DNA of 64,000 nucleotides from Ilex aquifolium (Eukaryota; Streptophyta; Magnoliopsida; Aquifoliales; Aquifoliaceae), in NCBI GenBank assembly GCA_951799425.1, contig OX637393.1, positions 34,711,244 through 34,775,243 of the forward strand, written 5' to 3'. The notes below the pieces were generated by a model that ran no database searches, was not told the origin of the DNA, and saw only the letters and a list, made by a program, of their open reading frames with translations. Shown here in pieces: positions 45,301 to 60,300 of the stretch. The position numbers and the translations under genes were made by a program. Numbering within the stretch: the stretch's first letter is position 1; the number at the start of each line of letters is the position of its first letter.

Positions 45301-48300
45301 GTTAATTAAAGTCCGTACTAAAAGTACTACCGTAATTCATGAACTTAAGGCTCATAATGTCGGAAGAGTCCCTGTGTTTCTTGCCGCGATCCACTGTATC
45401 TCTTTGTCCTTTATTTTTTCTTTCGACTCGAATAAATGTCTTGACAACATTCTTTAACTCACTCATGGGATCTTTTTCGCATCATTTGGTTAAAGGAGCA
45501 ATATTTTCTGTGAATGTATATTAGTAAAGTAGTGCTAGTTTTTTTTTTTTTATAAAGGAACTGCAGTGATCCCATCTTTGCAAGGTTAATATCTTGAAAA
45601 GTGTATAAATAATAGTTATCAAATTGAGATTCGTATCGGGAATCGAATCTTAAATTTCAGAATCGAGAATCAGAAGATTCGACACAAAATTCGAACAATT
45701 ATAAAAAATAACACGTACATATTTAAAATAGGAAAGATATTAAGCATTGAACATTATTGTATTTTAAAAATAATCAATTGACGGTATTGACATGATCACG
45801 TTGTCCAAATGGAAAGATGCTATTTTATAAATCTTTATAAAACTACACTTGAGTTTGTACCTCTGTTACTTATTTTTTAATGCATAATGAATTGTTCCCT
45901 CAAAATGGCCATGATGAAAGATGTATAATTTTTAACCAATAAATAGCTATTATTTTCCTACCAATGAAGTTAAATTAAAATAGGAAAAACTCATTGATTC
46001 AAACATGTAAATTAGAAAATCACTTCCCACATTCGATTGAAAAATAGAGTTTTGATAAAAAAAAAAAAAAACAGAGCATATATATATTGAAGAAGAAGTA
46101 GGGTATGTTAGAGTTTGATAGCTATTTTTGAAGAAGAATATCTGGAATGAAGGATATGTCGTCTCTGTGATAAATTTTTATAAAACTACACTTGAATTTG
46201 TACATCTGTTACTTATTTTTTGATGCATAATGAATCGTTATCTCAAAATGACCACGATGAAAGATGCATGATTTTTAACCAATAAATAGCTATTGTCTTC
46301 CTATCAATGAAGTTAAACTAAAATAGGAAAAACTCATATTGATTTGAACATGTAAACTAGAAAATCACTTTCCACATTCGATTGAAAAATAAATTTTTAA
46401 TGAAAAACAAAAAATAGAGCATTTATTAAAGAAGAAGAAATAGAGTATGTTAGGGTTTGGTAGCTATTTTTGAAGAAGAATACCTGGAGTGAAGGAGATG
46501 TCATTTCTATGTGATGTTTACAGATGCTTGAACAATCGCTTAAGAGGCATAGACGCAAACAGGAGATACAGAGAGAAATGTGAATTTTATATTTGGGGGT
46601 GAGTCTCTTCTAGCAAAACGACGTTGTTTTACTAGAATACGGTTAAAAAAATAATAAAACGAATCGTGCGATTCCTTTAGCAATTTTCAACAAAAAATTA
46701 TTCTATAGTAAGATACGAATCAAATGGGGACTAAATCAATCGTACGAATCGAATCGCAAATCGTACGATCTTGATAACAATGGTATCAATACAAAATGCC
46801 CAAATTTGATTGAACATGCTTTCCTTATACAATACGTACAATTGTTCGCGTTCCAAAGTTTTGGCAACAATAGGACAATTCTTTTAAAAGAGCGTGTATA
46901 AAAAAGTAAAAAACAAAAAGTATCAATTTCACTTAATGGGGACATCCAATTAAAAATTTTGTACTATCAAAGTCAATATATGTGGACTAAAAAATAAAGC
47001 CTAAGCAATCGCTTCAAATCCAAAGTCATGATAGTAGACATAATAGATTTAGATTGTTGAAGAGTCCCAATCCGCTGTACGATCATCTGGTACATCAAAA
47101 CACTAGTTCCTTTAAGACTACATTCCACCTTTCTATTTTTACGCTTTCCTTGTTTATGAGACATTCTTGTGGAGAATGTGGCATGAATTGTCATTTACCT
47201 TGGTGGTTGGATTTTAATTATATGATTGCTTATTAGGCTGTGGAACCCTCCTTAAACTTTTTTTTTTGTTGTTAATTGCATTAGTAATTTTCATACTTTT
47301 GGAAACCTTTTGCTCTTTCTTATTTTGTAGGCGTGTCTTATTGCTGATATCGTGCAACATTTTGTTGATGCTAAGCTGGAATTTGATGCTTGTTATGTCT
47401 ATCAAGATGTAAATCGTGCAATTCAGTATGCTCACCGAAGTGGCTTGGTTCATAGAGGAATTCTGTCTGATCCCCACAGATACCTTGTAAAAAATGTACG
47501 TTATATGGAACTCTTTTTTTTTTTAAAACTAATTTTCACTTTTGTGGCTCATAATTAGCTGGAATCTTTCGTGCTAAAGGCACCAAACTTTGTTCTTATA
47601 AATATTCCAGGGTCAGATGTTACGCCTTCTCAGGATGCTGAGGGATAAGGGGAAAAAACTTTTTTTGATGACCAACTCTCCCTATCATTTTGTGGATGGA
47701 GGGATGCGCTTTATGTTGGAGGTGATTCTGATGTCCAATGATATCCTGCAAGCTCCTTTCTTGGCATCTTACAAATGACTATATTATGATCTTTTCACTT
47801 TTATTCTTCCGTAAAAGTGGAACTACTAGAGACAGCATATCTACTTTCATTTAGCCTTTTTTATTGAGTTTTATAAAAAAGGTGATTACCCAATATGGTG
47901 TCTGTTAAATGGGGGTGGTTGGAGTGGACTGGGTGCACAGATAACCTTTGGCATTATTTACACAAAGTGGGTACTGTCATATTTATAGCCACATTTTTTA
48001 TGGTTGTTACCTGCAGCAATCGATCACTGCACTAGGGAATGATCCCTTATCATCATCATCATCATCATCTTGTTTTATAAATGACGAAAGTTGGTAATAG
48101 TGATTGTCGTGATGAACATATAGATTCAAACAACATTCTACTTTTTTGAAATTTGCCTCTTGTTTTCTTATATTGCATGAAAATACAGGCAATATGTCAA
48201 TGTCAGTGAAGGGTCTTGAACAATTACTAGTCAATTTCATAGCATATTAACAGATAACCCGAGATGAGTTAGTGGAGCGAGGTTTATATCATACTAGCAT

Positions 48301-51300
48301 CCAGATCACTTTTAACCCCAGTAAATATATGTAATAGAAGATATGACAGACTGGTTTCATGAATTAGTTATCTAGGGTTTTCCTCTCTATGTCTGCGTGT
48401 ATGTGTGGATGTGCATGTGTGTATGCATACATTAAGATACTTGGTATCATATACATCATTCACAATCTAGGAATTCAGTGACCTCCTTGATCCTGATGTG
48501 CAAGAGTACTTCTAGAAAATGTTAGAAGTAGGATAATTTCTTGATATGTGTGATTGTGGAAGTACTACGGTTTGTAATTGCACTTTTTTTTTTTAATGTT
48601 GGTTTGGAAACATACATTTTGATCACTTCGCTTTATGCTAGATGGAATTTCTTTATAATGTGATGTCTTTTCGTAGAATATATGTGGAGATAATTAAGTG
48701 TTAGAAGCTAAACTTTGTGACATCATAAAACGGTTCTCTGTGTGACTTTTCCGCTGAATGAACTATAACTGGTTTAAAAGGCAATGGTGATGCCTATTTT
48801 CACATAGAATTTAAAGCCTTTGGTTTGGAACTATCAAAAGGATTCATTTTTTTATTTTCAATCATGCAGGAGCTTACTACTCCAAATCAAATAAACTATG
48901 TAGAGACACATCACATCACTTTATCCTTGCTGTGTGCAAGAGTATAGTTTGAATGTGTAACTAAAAGGAATTCCTATTTGTGTTTGACTGCTTCTTGATT
49001 CATAGTTTCTCCATCTTTTTGGAGAGTACATTCAAACAATGAAATTAAATTGTCTGTTGTTGTCTTTGATATGATAATAGGATTCTTTGGGTTATAGAGA
49101 TTCCTGGAGAGAACTTTTCGATGTCGTGATTGCTAAAGCCAACAAGCCAGAATTTTACACGTCGGAGCATCCTTTCCGGTTCTTTCCTTCAACTCTGGTT
49201 TTCTAGTTGTTTGGAACATATTTGTATATAATATTCTTTTAAAATTTTTAATCCTCTTGCATGTTAGATTGAAATGATGCCCTGTTTATAGCATGAAAGT
49301 ATGTATGTATATATGTATATATTTTTGCATCTTGGCATTTTTTTTGGATGTTTACAGTCTTGGTCTGCTTGTTAAGTTTCATGAAGGATCTCTGGAAGTT
49401 TTTAATGGATACACATTATACTTGGCCTATGTGCTTTTGCTTCTCTCTGTATGATTTCAGAATCTGAAACCCTTTTCAAGAATGGATAGGATATCAGTGT
49501 TGAGGTTGGATAGAAAGAAAGTGAAAATGAGAGATACAGAAACAAAGGGAATTGTAGACCTGAGAAGTCAGATACTCCAGTTTTTCTTTCACCTTTTTTT
49601 TTTCTCTCCAATTGAAGAGGGTCTATCATTCCCATCCCAACTTCAACTGTGATATCTGATTCCAAAATAATGTACATACACTCCATTTAGATGATCTTTT
49701 TAGGTGTGAAAGATACAAATTATGGAAAGAGAACAGTTTCGAGATCATCTCTGTACCTGTGGAACGTTTTGATGGAATTGGGCGAAGCAAAAGGGTTTCT
49801 ACATTTGGGGATGTGCTATCATGTCTATATTTTGGGTGGTGTGGATGTAGAGAAATAACAGCTTGTTATGTGATAGAGTTAAGTTTTTGGCATCTTTCTG
49901 GGGTGCAATGACCAATACATTTTGAGATATTCCTTTTTTGTTGCTACAAAATAATTGGAAAGTTGTTTGTAATTGATGGAGCTTATAGTGTAATTTTCTT
50001 CATGATTTCTTTTTAATTTACGTTGGATATCTTAATCACCTTTTTCTATTACAACTTTGCATGAAATGGAAGTTTTTGTTTCTTATAAAAAATAAATATA
50101 TTTGTGAGAGAAAATAAATTTACTTATCGATTTCAATATATTGTTTTGTCTATTTCTTTGACAATTCATTTTGCCACTGTCATATCCTACTCGCTAGTTT
50201 TACTTCTTAAACTCTTCAAAGACAAGCGATTACATTCTTTACTCATATGATATTTGGTGTTCTTTCCTAATACTTGTTTTGCAACTTAATGTAGTTGTTA
50301 TGACATAGAGAAGGACACTTTGGCTTTTACGAAGGTGGATGCTTTTCTTCCAAATAAAGTTTACTACCATGGTTGCCTTAAATCTTTCTTACAAATTACA
50401 AAATGGAATGGTCCGGAGGTACATGACATAATATACTATAGTACTTTGGATTTTGTGATATGTTTAATTTGTTGTTACACGTCCATGTTGAATAATTTTA
50501 TGATTAGATGATAGGGACAATCCATGGAGATAAAAAAATATTTCCTTTCCCTCTTACTTCTTTAGGCTACTTAGGATTTTTTTTACCTTTTGACTGGTAT
50601 TCTCTTGTTGTAACACTAATTTTAGGTGATATACTTTGGGGATCACCTATTTAGCGACCTTATAGGACCTTCAAAAGCTGGGTGGCGCACTGCTGCCATC
50701 ATCCATGAATTAGAGGTATGCCTTCTATTCCATGCTTTTCGTCTTGCTTCATGCTTTGCATCAACTTTATGAAAGTTGATATTTGATATATTGGAACTTT
50801 GGATTGTGTTGGTATGCCTTTCTGTTATTAGAGGATAATGGCTAGGACAAGAACTTAAACCATATTGAAGTTGTAATGTGCCAAAAACAAAAAACCTTAG
50901 GGGAGTGGTTACTAAAGGAAAAGTTTGAATGGGGATGATGCAATTTAGGAATTGACACGAGTGTAGGTCCTAGTTAGTCAATGATTCTATTCCGTTTAGT
51001 TTTTGATATCAGCTACTTTTTTGGAGTTGACAATAAGGACGGATAGATAGACCAGTAAGGAAGAATGGTATAATCACCATTAGTGGAAATGCTAAAGATA
51101 GGAGAATATGAAAATTGAGATTGAATGATGTAGTGAAAAAGGATATGTGCATTTATAATTATATTGAACATATAACCCTTGACAAAGTAGAATGATCGAA
51201 AGAATTCATGACATAAATCCCACAAAGGCTTGGTTTGGATTACTTTTTCTTAGAGTATCCGACTCAAAACTAATTGATAATGATTGGAGTATCCCCTCAA

Positions 51301-54300
51301 GTATACAAACTGACTTTGGGTACACAATCTTTTGGTGCGGGATACAAACTCTTTTCGCACCCTTTTTCATATGTGATCCACATTTGTACATGGGTTAATG
51401 GACTAAGCTGATGAAAATAGACAAACAAATGAGGAATTTAACTGATTGAGAGATTTGGCCTACCAGTCACCCAAGACATAACTCGAATATCATTATATCG
51501 TGTCCAATCCAAAGCTAGTTGGCAAGGGGTGGAGTGACCTATCGAGTATATGTCCTAGCCTTGGCTATACCTAATCTTGCGAGATGTGTTACAAGCTCTC
51601 TATACCCGAAACCAATTTCTTCAAGGAAGTGTTCCAACCATGTTAACTCACAACACGTGTTAGCCATTGCTCTGTACTTGGTTTCTACACTAGACTGTGC
51701 CACCACTGTTTACTTCTTACTCTTCTACGTAATCAAATTACCCCCCAAAAAGGTACAATAACCTGTAGTAGATCGTCTATTTAAGGAGAAACTTGCCCAA
51801 TTAGCATATGTGAACCCTTCCAATCTAAGATGTCCATGAGATTCATACAACAATCCAAGTCCTGGAGCTCGCTTGAGATATTTGATAATACGGATAACTG
51901 CATCCCAATGTAATACTTGAGGAGCTTCCATAAATTGACTTATTACACTCATTGCATAAGATATATCTGGTCGGGTAATAACAATGATTGAAATATCGTG
52001 TCAAAACATCCGAAACGTTTCGGATTTTCAACATACCGACACGAAACATGGCTGAAAAACAAAAATTCTTATTTCGAGCGAAACGTCATTGTTTTGATCG
52101 AAACAGGGATTTGATTTGACTAGTTTTCAAAAAATTGTAGTGTCTAGCCAAAAAAGGGGTAAATTCTTCCTCTTGTGACAACCTTCTCCACCAAAACAGA
52201 AGATGGAGAGAGATTGAGTGAGTGAGATAGAAAGAGAGATCGTTGTGCTCAGAAAATTGCTTATGAAGCCAAAAAGGGGAGAGTTCTTCTCATCATCTCC
52301 GTTTTCAGCAAAACAGAGAGAGAGTGTGTTCAGAAATTGAAAGGAGAAGAGTCAACAGCTTACCGGGGTCGCTGAGTCCAGATCTGGGTCCAGATCACAT
52401 CCAAATCCAGCGTCCTTCAGGTACGATCTTCTTTCTTTCTTTTCTTCTCTCTTTCTTCCTTTTCTACCGGTGGCTGGTGTTTGATCTTCGTCCGATTTGA
52501 GTCTTCTCTCTCTCAGATTTGAGTCTTCATCGATCTAGTGGGTCTTTAATGATTTGACTCTCAGATCTTCTCCTCCTCTCTCTTTCGATTGAGCGTGCGT
52601 CTGTGAGAGAAGCACCAGCACATACTGTTTATTTCCCCCCTTTTATTGTGTTTTAAATTTAATTTGTCATTTTTTAGTTTTTTTAATTAACATTAATGCC
52701 ATCCATCCTCCTTTTTTCTTTTATAATTGTTAATAACCCCTGCAATTAATAATTAACTTATCATTATTAATAAATAATTATAATTAATTTTATGGTATAT
52801 TAAATATCTGAAATTGTTCATGCAATATTTTTAATAGTAATGAAATAATATTAAATAGTAATTTGATTACACAATTTAAATTCGTAATTTAGTATTACAA
52901 TAGCATGAAAATAATAAATTTGTACTCATTTTAATTTAAAAGTGTTATACATGTCATATATACATGTAAAAATGTGTTTGTTTTTATGAAAATTAAGTGT
53001 TTGAAACTAATTGAAGTGATTTTCGCCCCATATGAAGCCTTTTTTTCCCTTCAACTTGATGTTATCTTGTATAAATAGATGTTAACCCAATAATCATGCT
53101 CAATTAATCAATTATTAAGCTTATATTTATAAATAAATGGATTTTATTTATGTTTTCGTATTTTTTTTGCGTTTCCATTGCGTTTCCGAAACGTTTTCGT
53201 TTTTGAGCTAATCAAAACAGTACTCCGAAACCGTATTTCGATCATTGGGTAATAGTAAGATAATTTAACTTCCCAATTAATCGACGATACAGTTTAGGAT
53301 TTGAGAAACATTCACCTTCATTCACTGAGAGTTTGTGGTTTGGATCTATAGAGACATCAATTGGTCGACCACCTAGAAAACTTTAGGCCTATTTGGTTTG
53401 CATCTCAAAAAACAGTATCCAAAAATTATTTTTGAGAAGAGTTTTAAGAAAGTGTTTTTAAAAATTTTTAGATTGCAAAACCTGTTTGATTATATATTTT
53501 TGAAAATAGTTTTAAAGAACAAAAATTATAAAATATGTTTGGATAATAATCCCCAATTCCCATCCTTCTCTTTCTTTCCCCCCTCTCTGTCTCCATAAAA
53601 CACACTCACACGCACACACACAGACACACAGACGCATATACAGACACACACACAGAGAGGCATACACAGACACACACACACAGACGCATACACAAAGACA
53701 TATACAGACGCACACAGATCTGTGTATATACACAGTTTTAGTTGTTGCGAAAGAGAGAGAGATCAGATCTGAGTGTTCATTCTGTTTGTTAGCGGGAGAA
53801 GACGAGCCTATGTGAAAAGTGGAGAGAGAGAGCTGGAGAAGACGAGCCACATGTGTGTTCGTTCTGTTTGATGGGCAAAGTGGAGAGAGAGGGGAAGGAG
53901 AAAAAAAGAAGAAGGAAGCCTATATATACTAGGAGTAGCTTTGCTGTTAAGGGGACTCGAAGGGTAGACCTCATACCTCATTAAAGTCTGAAAAGTCTTC
54001 GTGTTTTCAAAATTTTTGGCATAAAAGTCTGAAAACAAGTGTGGCTTGTTTTCTATTTTTTTTGCTTCAATTCTCATTTTTTTCTAAAAATTTGAGAACA
54101 AAAAGTCTAACCAAATGAGTTTTCATTTTTTTAAAAGTTTTGAGAACAAAAAACTGTTTTCAAAACACAAACCAAACACCACCTTGTTTCCTTTAAAAGA
54201 TCAAACACATATTTTCTTTGGGACAAGCTAATGCCTTGTTTCAATCTAGCAACTTCGACACCAAGGAAATAACGAAGTTTGCCTAGATCTTTGGTGTGAA

Positions 54301-57300
54301 ATCGATGTTACAGAAATTATTTCAACTTGGCAATACCAACTGAGTCAGCACTAGTAATCACAATATCATCAACATAAACGAGGAGGATGTTACCTGCATT
54401 AGTACGTAAGTAAAATACGGAATGATCTGTCTGACATCTATGGAGACCAAAATCCAATACTGCATCTAAAAACTTTTCAAACCATGCTTGTGGAGATTGT
54501 TTCAGTCCATACAATGCTTTCTGTAACTTATACATAGTCCTCTGATACTCCCTCTGAGCAATAAACCCAGGTGGTTGCTCCATATAAACCTCTTCCACTA
54601 AATCATCATGTAAGAAGACATTTTTCACATCTAATTGAAATAAGGGCCAATCAAGATGAGCAGTAAGAGAAATTAGAACCCGAATAGAAGAGATTTTAGC
54701 CACTTGACAAAAAGTTTCCGCATAGTCAACACCATAGGTCCAAGTATAGCCTTTAGTAACTAGACAAGCTTTGAAACGATCCACATAATTATCTGGATGA
54801 AATTTAATAGTGTAGACTCATCGACAATCAACAATCTGCTTACCAGGAGGCAACAAAACAAGATCCCAAGAATGATTGTCATGAAGTGCGTACATCTCTT
54901 CTTCCATAGCATGACGCCAATGTGGATCAGATAAGGCTATTGAGATAGTTTTATAAGCAAACATAGTAGATAATTGGGTGGTAAAACAAGAGAATAAAAG
55001 AGATAATGAACGAAAAGAAAGTTACTAATAGGATGATGAGTAGTACAAGAACGAATACCTTTACGATGAGCAATCGGTAACGAGTTAGAGGGAACTGAAG
55101 TAGTCAGATCTGAAGACAATGAAGAAGTTGGTGGTGGAACAGAATCTCGTGCTGGCGGCCTCGATCGACGAGAGTAAACTTGTAAGGGAGTGATGGAAGG
55201 AACAGGAGGAGACACAAACACAAGAGATAACTTAGGAGATGAGAAACACTGCAATAGGAGCGAGCAAAGGAAGTAAACCAGGTAAGGGAGATGATTTTGG
55301 GACACAAGTAAGAGGAACAGGTGGAGCAGACAAATAGGGTATAGATTCCCAAAAGGTGACATCAACACTGGTAAAGTATTAGCGAATAATAGGACTATAA
55401 CAACGATACCTTTTTGTGTGTGACAGTAACTCAGAAAGATATAGCGCGGGGATCAAGTTTACCAAAGCCTAGACCAAGTTTGTGAACACAACAAATACAA
55501 CCAAACGCTTTGGGAGGAACAGAGAACAGTGGAGACCGAGGGAACAATACAGAATGGGGAGAAGACCCATGTAAGACCGTAGAGGGCAAACAGTTAATAA
55601 GATAACATGCAGTTAAAACCGCGTCACCTCATAAATGGTTACGAATATGCATATGAAACACGAAAGCACGAGTAACATCCAATAAATGACGATTCTTGTT
55701 CTTAGCCACACCATTTTGTTGAGGTGTATGAACACACGATGTCTGATGGATAATGCCTCTCTATTGTATGTAAGCTTGAAAAGGATTAGACATATATTTT
55801 TTAGCATTGTCAGACCGTAAAATACAAATGTTGCAATTAAATTGGGTCTTAATTTGCTTACGAAACAATTGAAAGATGGAAAATAATTCATAGTGAGATT
55901 TCATTAAAAACAACTAGGTCATATGAGAATGATCATCAACAAATGTAACAAATTAATGAAATCCATTAATAGGTGAATCTCTAGGGAGATCCCATATATC
56001 AGAATGATCTAATTCAAAAAGACTAGAAACACGATTATCAAGCCTAGATTTAAAAGGCACACGATGGTGCTTACTAAGTTGACATGCTTCACAAGATAAA
56101 GACGACAAATTATTTGAACTAGAAACTTGAGACTTCAAAATTGTAAGGGATGGATGTCCAAGACGACAGTGCCACTGAAGAGGAGATAATGAGGTGTGTA
56201 AGGCTCGAGGAGGCGGCTCAAACTCAAAGTAAAAGAGACCATCATATTCATGCCATATACCAATTTTTCTCTTCATATTAAAATCCTGAAAGACACAAAA
56301 AAAGGGATAAAATGTTACTGAACAGTTAAGGGAATGAGTAATCTTACTAATAGATAACAAGCTAAAGGGAAACTGAGGAACATGTAAGACTGAAGACGAC
56401 GATAAAGAAGGATTAAGTTGTATGTTACCCAAACCTAAAACTTATGAGGACGACCCATTAGCAAGAGTAACATTGCGAGATGGGGCTAGAGTGAAAGTGA
56501 GATAGTTGACTAGAAGAACCAGTCATATAATCCGAGGCTCCAAATCAATGATCCACGGACTGAAAGTGAAAGACAATAAACGAGTAGATATCATACCTGA
56601 CTAAGCAAAAGTGGCAGTGGAGGTGGTCAATGCTTGTTTTTGGGACATAAATTGAGCATACTCATCTAGTGAGATAGTGATAAGGTCATCAGGAATAGGC
56701 TAATTAGGGCCGGATGATGGGATATCATCCTGAAAAGATACTTGATGAGTGAAATAGGGGGTTTACCATGTAAATCTCAATAGTACACCATTGTGTGGTT
56801 GCTACGACCACAATGAGTGCACGTGTAAGTGTCTCGACCTCCTCTTCCACTACGTCCCCCACGGGAACTACTAGATCAACCATGCATGCCACGATTTTCT
56901 CTTCCACTACGTCCTCCACGAGAACCACCAGAACCATGCAAAGAGACAACTAAAGCTGATCGATCACTGATAGGATCAACACTCGACTGAGAAACATTAG
57001 AAGTAATAGGAGTGCAATACTCTGTGCACTCCTAGAAAAGTGAGAAACATTACGTTCTTCACATATTCCCATAACCCTAGAAAAGTACTCTTCCAAAGTC
57101 AAGCTAACCTACTCAAAATTAAAATACTGTCTGCACACCTCATAAATATGGGTGAACCAGAGTATATGTGAGTCAGACGATCCCAAACCTCCTTGGCAGT
57201 ATCCAAAGTAAAGAAGAACTGATGTGAGGCTCAATACTAGTCAATAAGAGTGCAATAATCTGTGCATCTACCTGTTCCCATTGGGTAAAACCACTGACTG

Positions 57301-60300
57301 TGGGTTTAGCTTCTACTAAGTGCCTATGAAGGCCTTTACCCTTAAGAAAAATATCAACAGATCTTGCCCACAGTACATAATTACTCCCATTTAATTTGAC
57401 AGAGGTCATAGGAGCATTAATGAAAGATGCAGTAGAAAAATTGGGAGGAGGAACATAGATTATGGGAGCAGTACTAGTAGTAAGGGCTCAGTATCTACCT
57501 TAGGATGCATGATGGGAGAGAGAAATAAGTCAAAAACACGTGGAAAGGCTGAAGACTTGCACCAAAAGAGATATGGCATGCAGAAATAGAGCCCATGAGC
57601 TACTAAATCGGTTGGGAAGCTGCCTGAACCGGTTGAGAAGCTGTTGAACTGGCTACGAAGCTGCCTGAACTGGATGAGAAGTTGTTGAATCGTTGGTAAA
57701 TGATGCGAAACCAGCCTTAAGATGGCTAAATCGGGCTGAGAACACTGTGGGAGCTTGAATCGGTCCGGTTGAGAGGCAAGAAACTGAACCGGTTCAATTG
57801 TGATGAACCGGTTTGGTTGGACTGGGCCGACTGGATTTGCTTGACTAGGCCTGGATGCCTGACTGGGCCTGAGATTTGATATAACTAGGCTCGGTCAAGT
57901 TGGTCCTCGTCTAGTTGAGCTTAATTGGATTTGGGCCTAACCCAAATTCCTTATCCAAATGAAGAATTAGAGTGGCTGGGTTTGGAGTTAGGCCACACCG
58001 GTAGCCAAACGGGGATCTTCCCCTTCACACCGACTACAATTAGGGCCACCTCCACCAAAGACATCATAACAACGCCATTAACAACATCGATCAACGAAGC
58101 CAACGACAGTAGATCAACACTGATACCACATCAGATCAGACCAAATCCATCAGAACAAAGTCGTAGTCATCAACACAAATCGAACCAACACTGATTAACG
58201 ACAAATCGCAATAGTCATCAGCACCAACTCCAATCACGGCAAGAACCATTTGAATGCCATCAACTTCATCAACAGTATAGTCAACACAAAGCAAGAGCAG
58301 CCTAAGCCATTGACAGCACATTGTCAAGCAAAACTTTTTTTTTTTTAATGCAAGGGAGAAGTAAGAAGAACGGAGTGGCAAGTACAAACCCTAATAACCT
58401 TGCTCTGATACCATGTTAATGTTGTGTGAGAGAGAGAGATGTAAGAAAGAATTGGAAGAAGTTGACCTACCTTTTCTTTCATCTCATATATATATATATA
58501 TATGTATCTCAATATAACTAAAGACTATTATATCCCTCTTGGGATATACTTATTACATAAATGCCATTTTATATATTCTAACAAGGGGCACTAAGGCTCC
58601 AAGGTCCCCTAAGGGGCCGAGGTGCGAAGCACAAGTCAAGATGCATGCCTTATCGAAGTGAGTTTCTGTGGTACAAATAAAATGCAAATGTTTTTTCAGA
58701 ACACAATCATAACAAAATATAAAATATAAGGAAATGTTTTGAAATTGAAATGACAAACACCATAAAACAGTGGTTAACGTTTGGTAGAGAGTGATCGATC
58801 AAAGATTAAGGTTTGAAACAACCGTTTCCGAGAATCAATTTGGTTTTTGTGCTTGGGAGATCAACATTGGAAGCTATATACTTATTTCAGAGACTAATGG
58901 AGAGTTATATAGAGAGAAAAATAAGGACCTTCATGTGGTATAACAGACTTGGACAAGTCATGTGATAGAATTTTTTGAAGATATATTATGTAAGGTTCTA
59001 GAGAAAAAATATTACTGTTAGGTATATTGATGTGGTTAAGGATATGTATGACGATGTAGTGACACTGGTGAAAACAACATGAGAGACTAATGAATTCCCA
59101 ATTGCCGTAGGCTTAATTCTGGGTTATGCTTTGAGTTCATATCATTTTGTGTTGATAATAGATGAATTGAGTAGGCACATTCCTGATTAGCTCTCATGGT
59201 ATATGCTATTTGCACATGATATTGTATTAGTTGATAAAAATAAAGAAAGAATTAATAATAAACTAGAAATATCCCGAGAAGCTCTAGAATCAAAGGATTT
59301 ATGATAAGGAGGACTAAAACTAAAAATATGGAATATAAGTTTGGCAAAAATAGGAATCGAAACTGGGAAGTAGTAAAAATTGAAGATGAAGAGATATCGA
59401 AGAATGAACACTTTAAGAATTTATGGTTTATTATTCATAGAGAGTGTGAGATTGGTGACGATGTTACCCATAGAATTAATGCATGATGGACTATATAGGG
59501 GAGTGCATGCAATGTCTTGTGTGATTGACGTATTCCTCTTTAAGCTTAAATGAAAATTCTATAGATCATAAGACCTGCTATGCTTTATGATATTGAGTGT
59601 TGGGCAGTTAAGAGACAACACGTTCAAAAATTGACTGTGGCAAAAATGAGAATGTTAATATGGATATGTGGTAAAATTAGGAAAGATAGAATTAAGAATG
59701 CATGTATTCATAAAAAGGTAGATCTAGCACATATAGGAGATAAATTATGGGACAACTGACTTGGGGAGTTTGGACAGGTCTATAAATGGCCTACTACGAC
59801 ACCGGTGAGAAAGATTGATATGATAGCTATTGACCATAAGCGTAAGAGCAGAGAAAGACCAAAAATAGCTTTTAATGAAATAGTATAGAAAAATATGATA
59901 ACTTAAGGTTCAACAGAAAGCATGATCTGAATAGAGTACAATGGCGAATTAGGATTCATGTTGCCAACCTCAAAAATATTAGGACAAACATTTATTGAGT
60001 TGAGTTCAGATATTTGAACTAGAATCTAATTTAAATAAACATGTCTCCTCTCAAAAACACATGCATCAAACTTTCAATAGCCTGCCTTAATAAAGATAAA
60101 CAACTCTTTACTAGGCCTGGGTTTTGTGGTTTGTTGTGTGTATCGCACACCCAACACATCATGTAACTAAACAAAGATCAAGGACTCGTATGCAAAAAAA
60201 ATTCATTGAAGCACCCCTTATAGGAGACTTAGGCCTTATTCCTATGCCCACTAGGTGCATACCTTGTTGATGTAGCCTTGCGTGGGCATGGACAAGGAGC

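Larger units (their letters stand above)
51600..57470 (-). pseudogene. Copia gag-pol polyprotein remnants
   Basis: Minus strand, in element order: UBN2-type gag start ([20 protein letters not shown], 57409); zinc knuckle near 56840-56780 ([18 protein letters not shown], last Cys changed and Trp to stop); pre-integrase ([19 protein letters not shown], about 56370); integrase pieces (about 55950-55450); a Pro/Ser-rich linker (about 55370-54950); reverse transcriptase ([31 protein letters not shown], 54784-54310); RT/RNase H tail split by the inserts ([14 protein letters not shown], about 53390-53345; then [20 protein letters not shown] and [17 protein letters not shown], 51940-51725). Many stops and shifts; not functional. 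Confidence 0.87.
51596..58583 (-). mobile_element. Truncated Ty1/copia element in intron 10, interrupted twice
   Basis: The 5' LTR is at 58414-58583, with the PBS TGGTATCAGAGC on the minus strand next to it (58402-58413). Gag, integrase, reverse transcriptase and RNase H follow towards lower coordinates. The RNase H sequence stops at about 51596 and no 3' LTR is found, so the 3' end is lost. Two DNA elements (51982-53247 and about 53390-54185) sit inside the RT/RNase H part. Its LTR end (TTCTAACA) and pre-integrase sequence resemble the copia copy at 33265-35620, so they are related families. Confidence 0.88.

Noticed and set aside
48007..48240. Minus-strand frame with an Asp run
   Set aside because: The Asp run is a (CAT)n microsatellite in an intron of the nucleotidase gene.
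53512..53850. Cys/Val-rich minus-strand frame
   Set aside because: It is a translated CACACAGA microsatellite inside a MITE-like insert.
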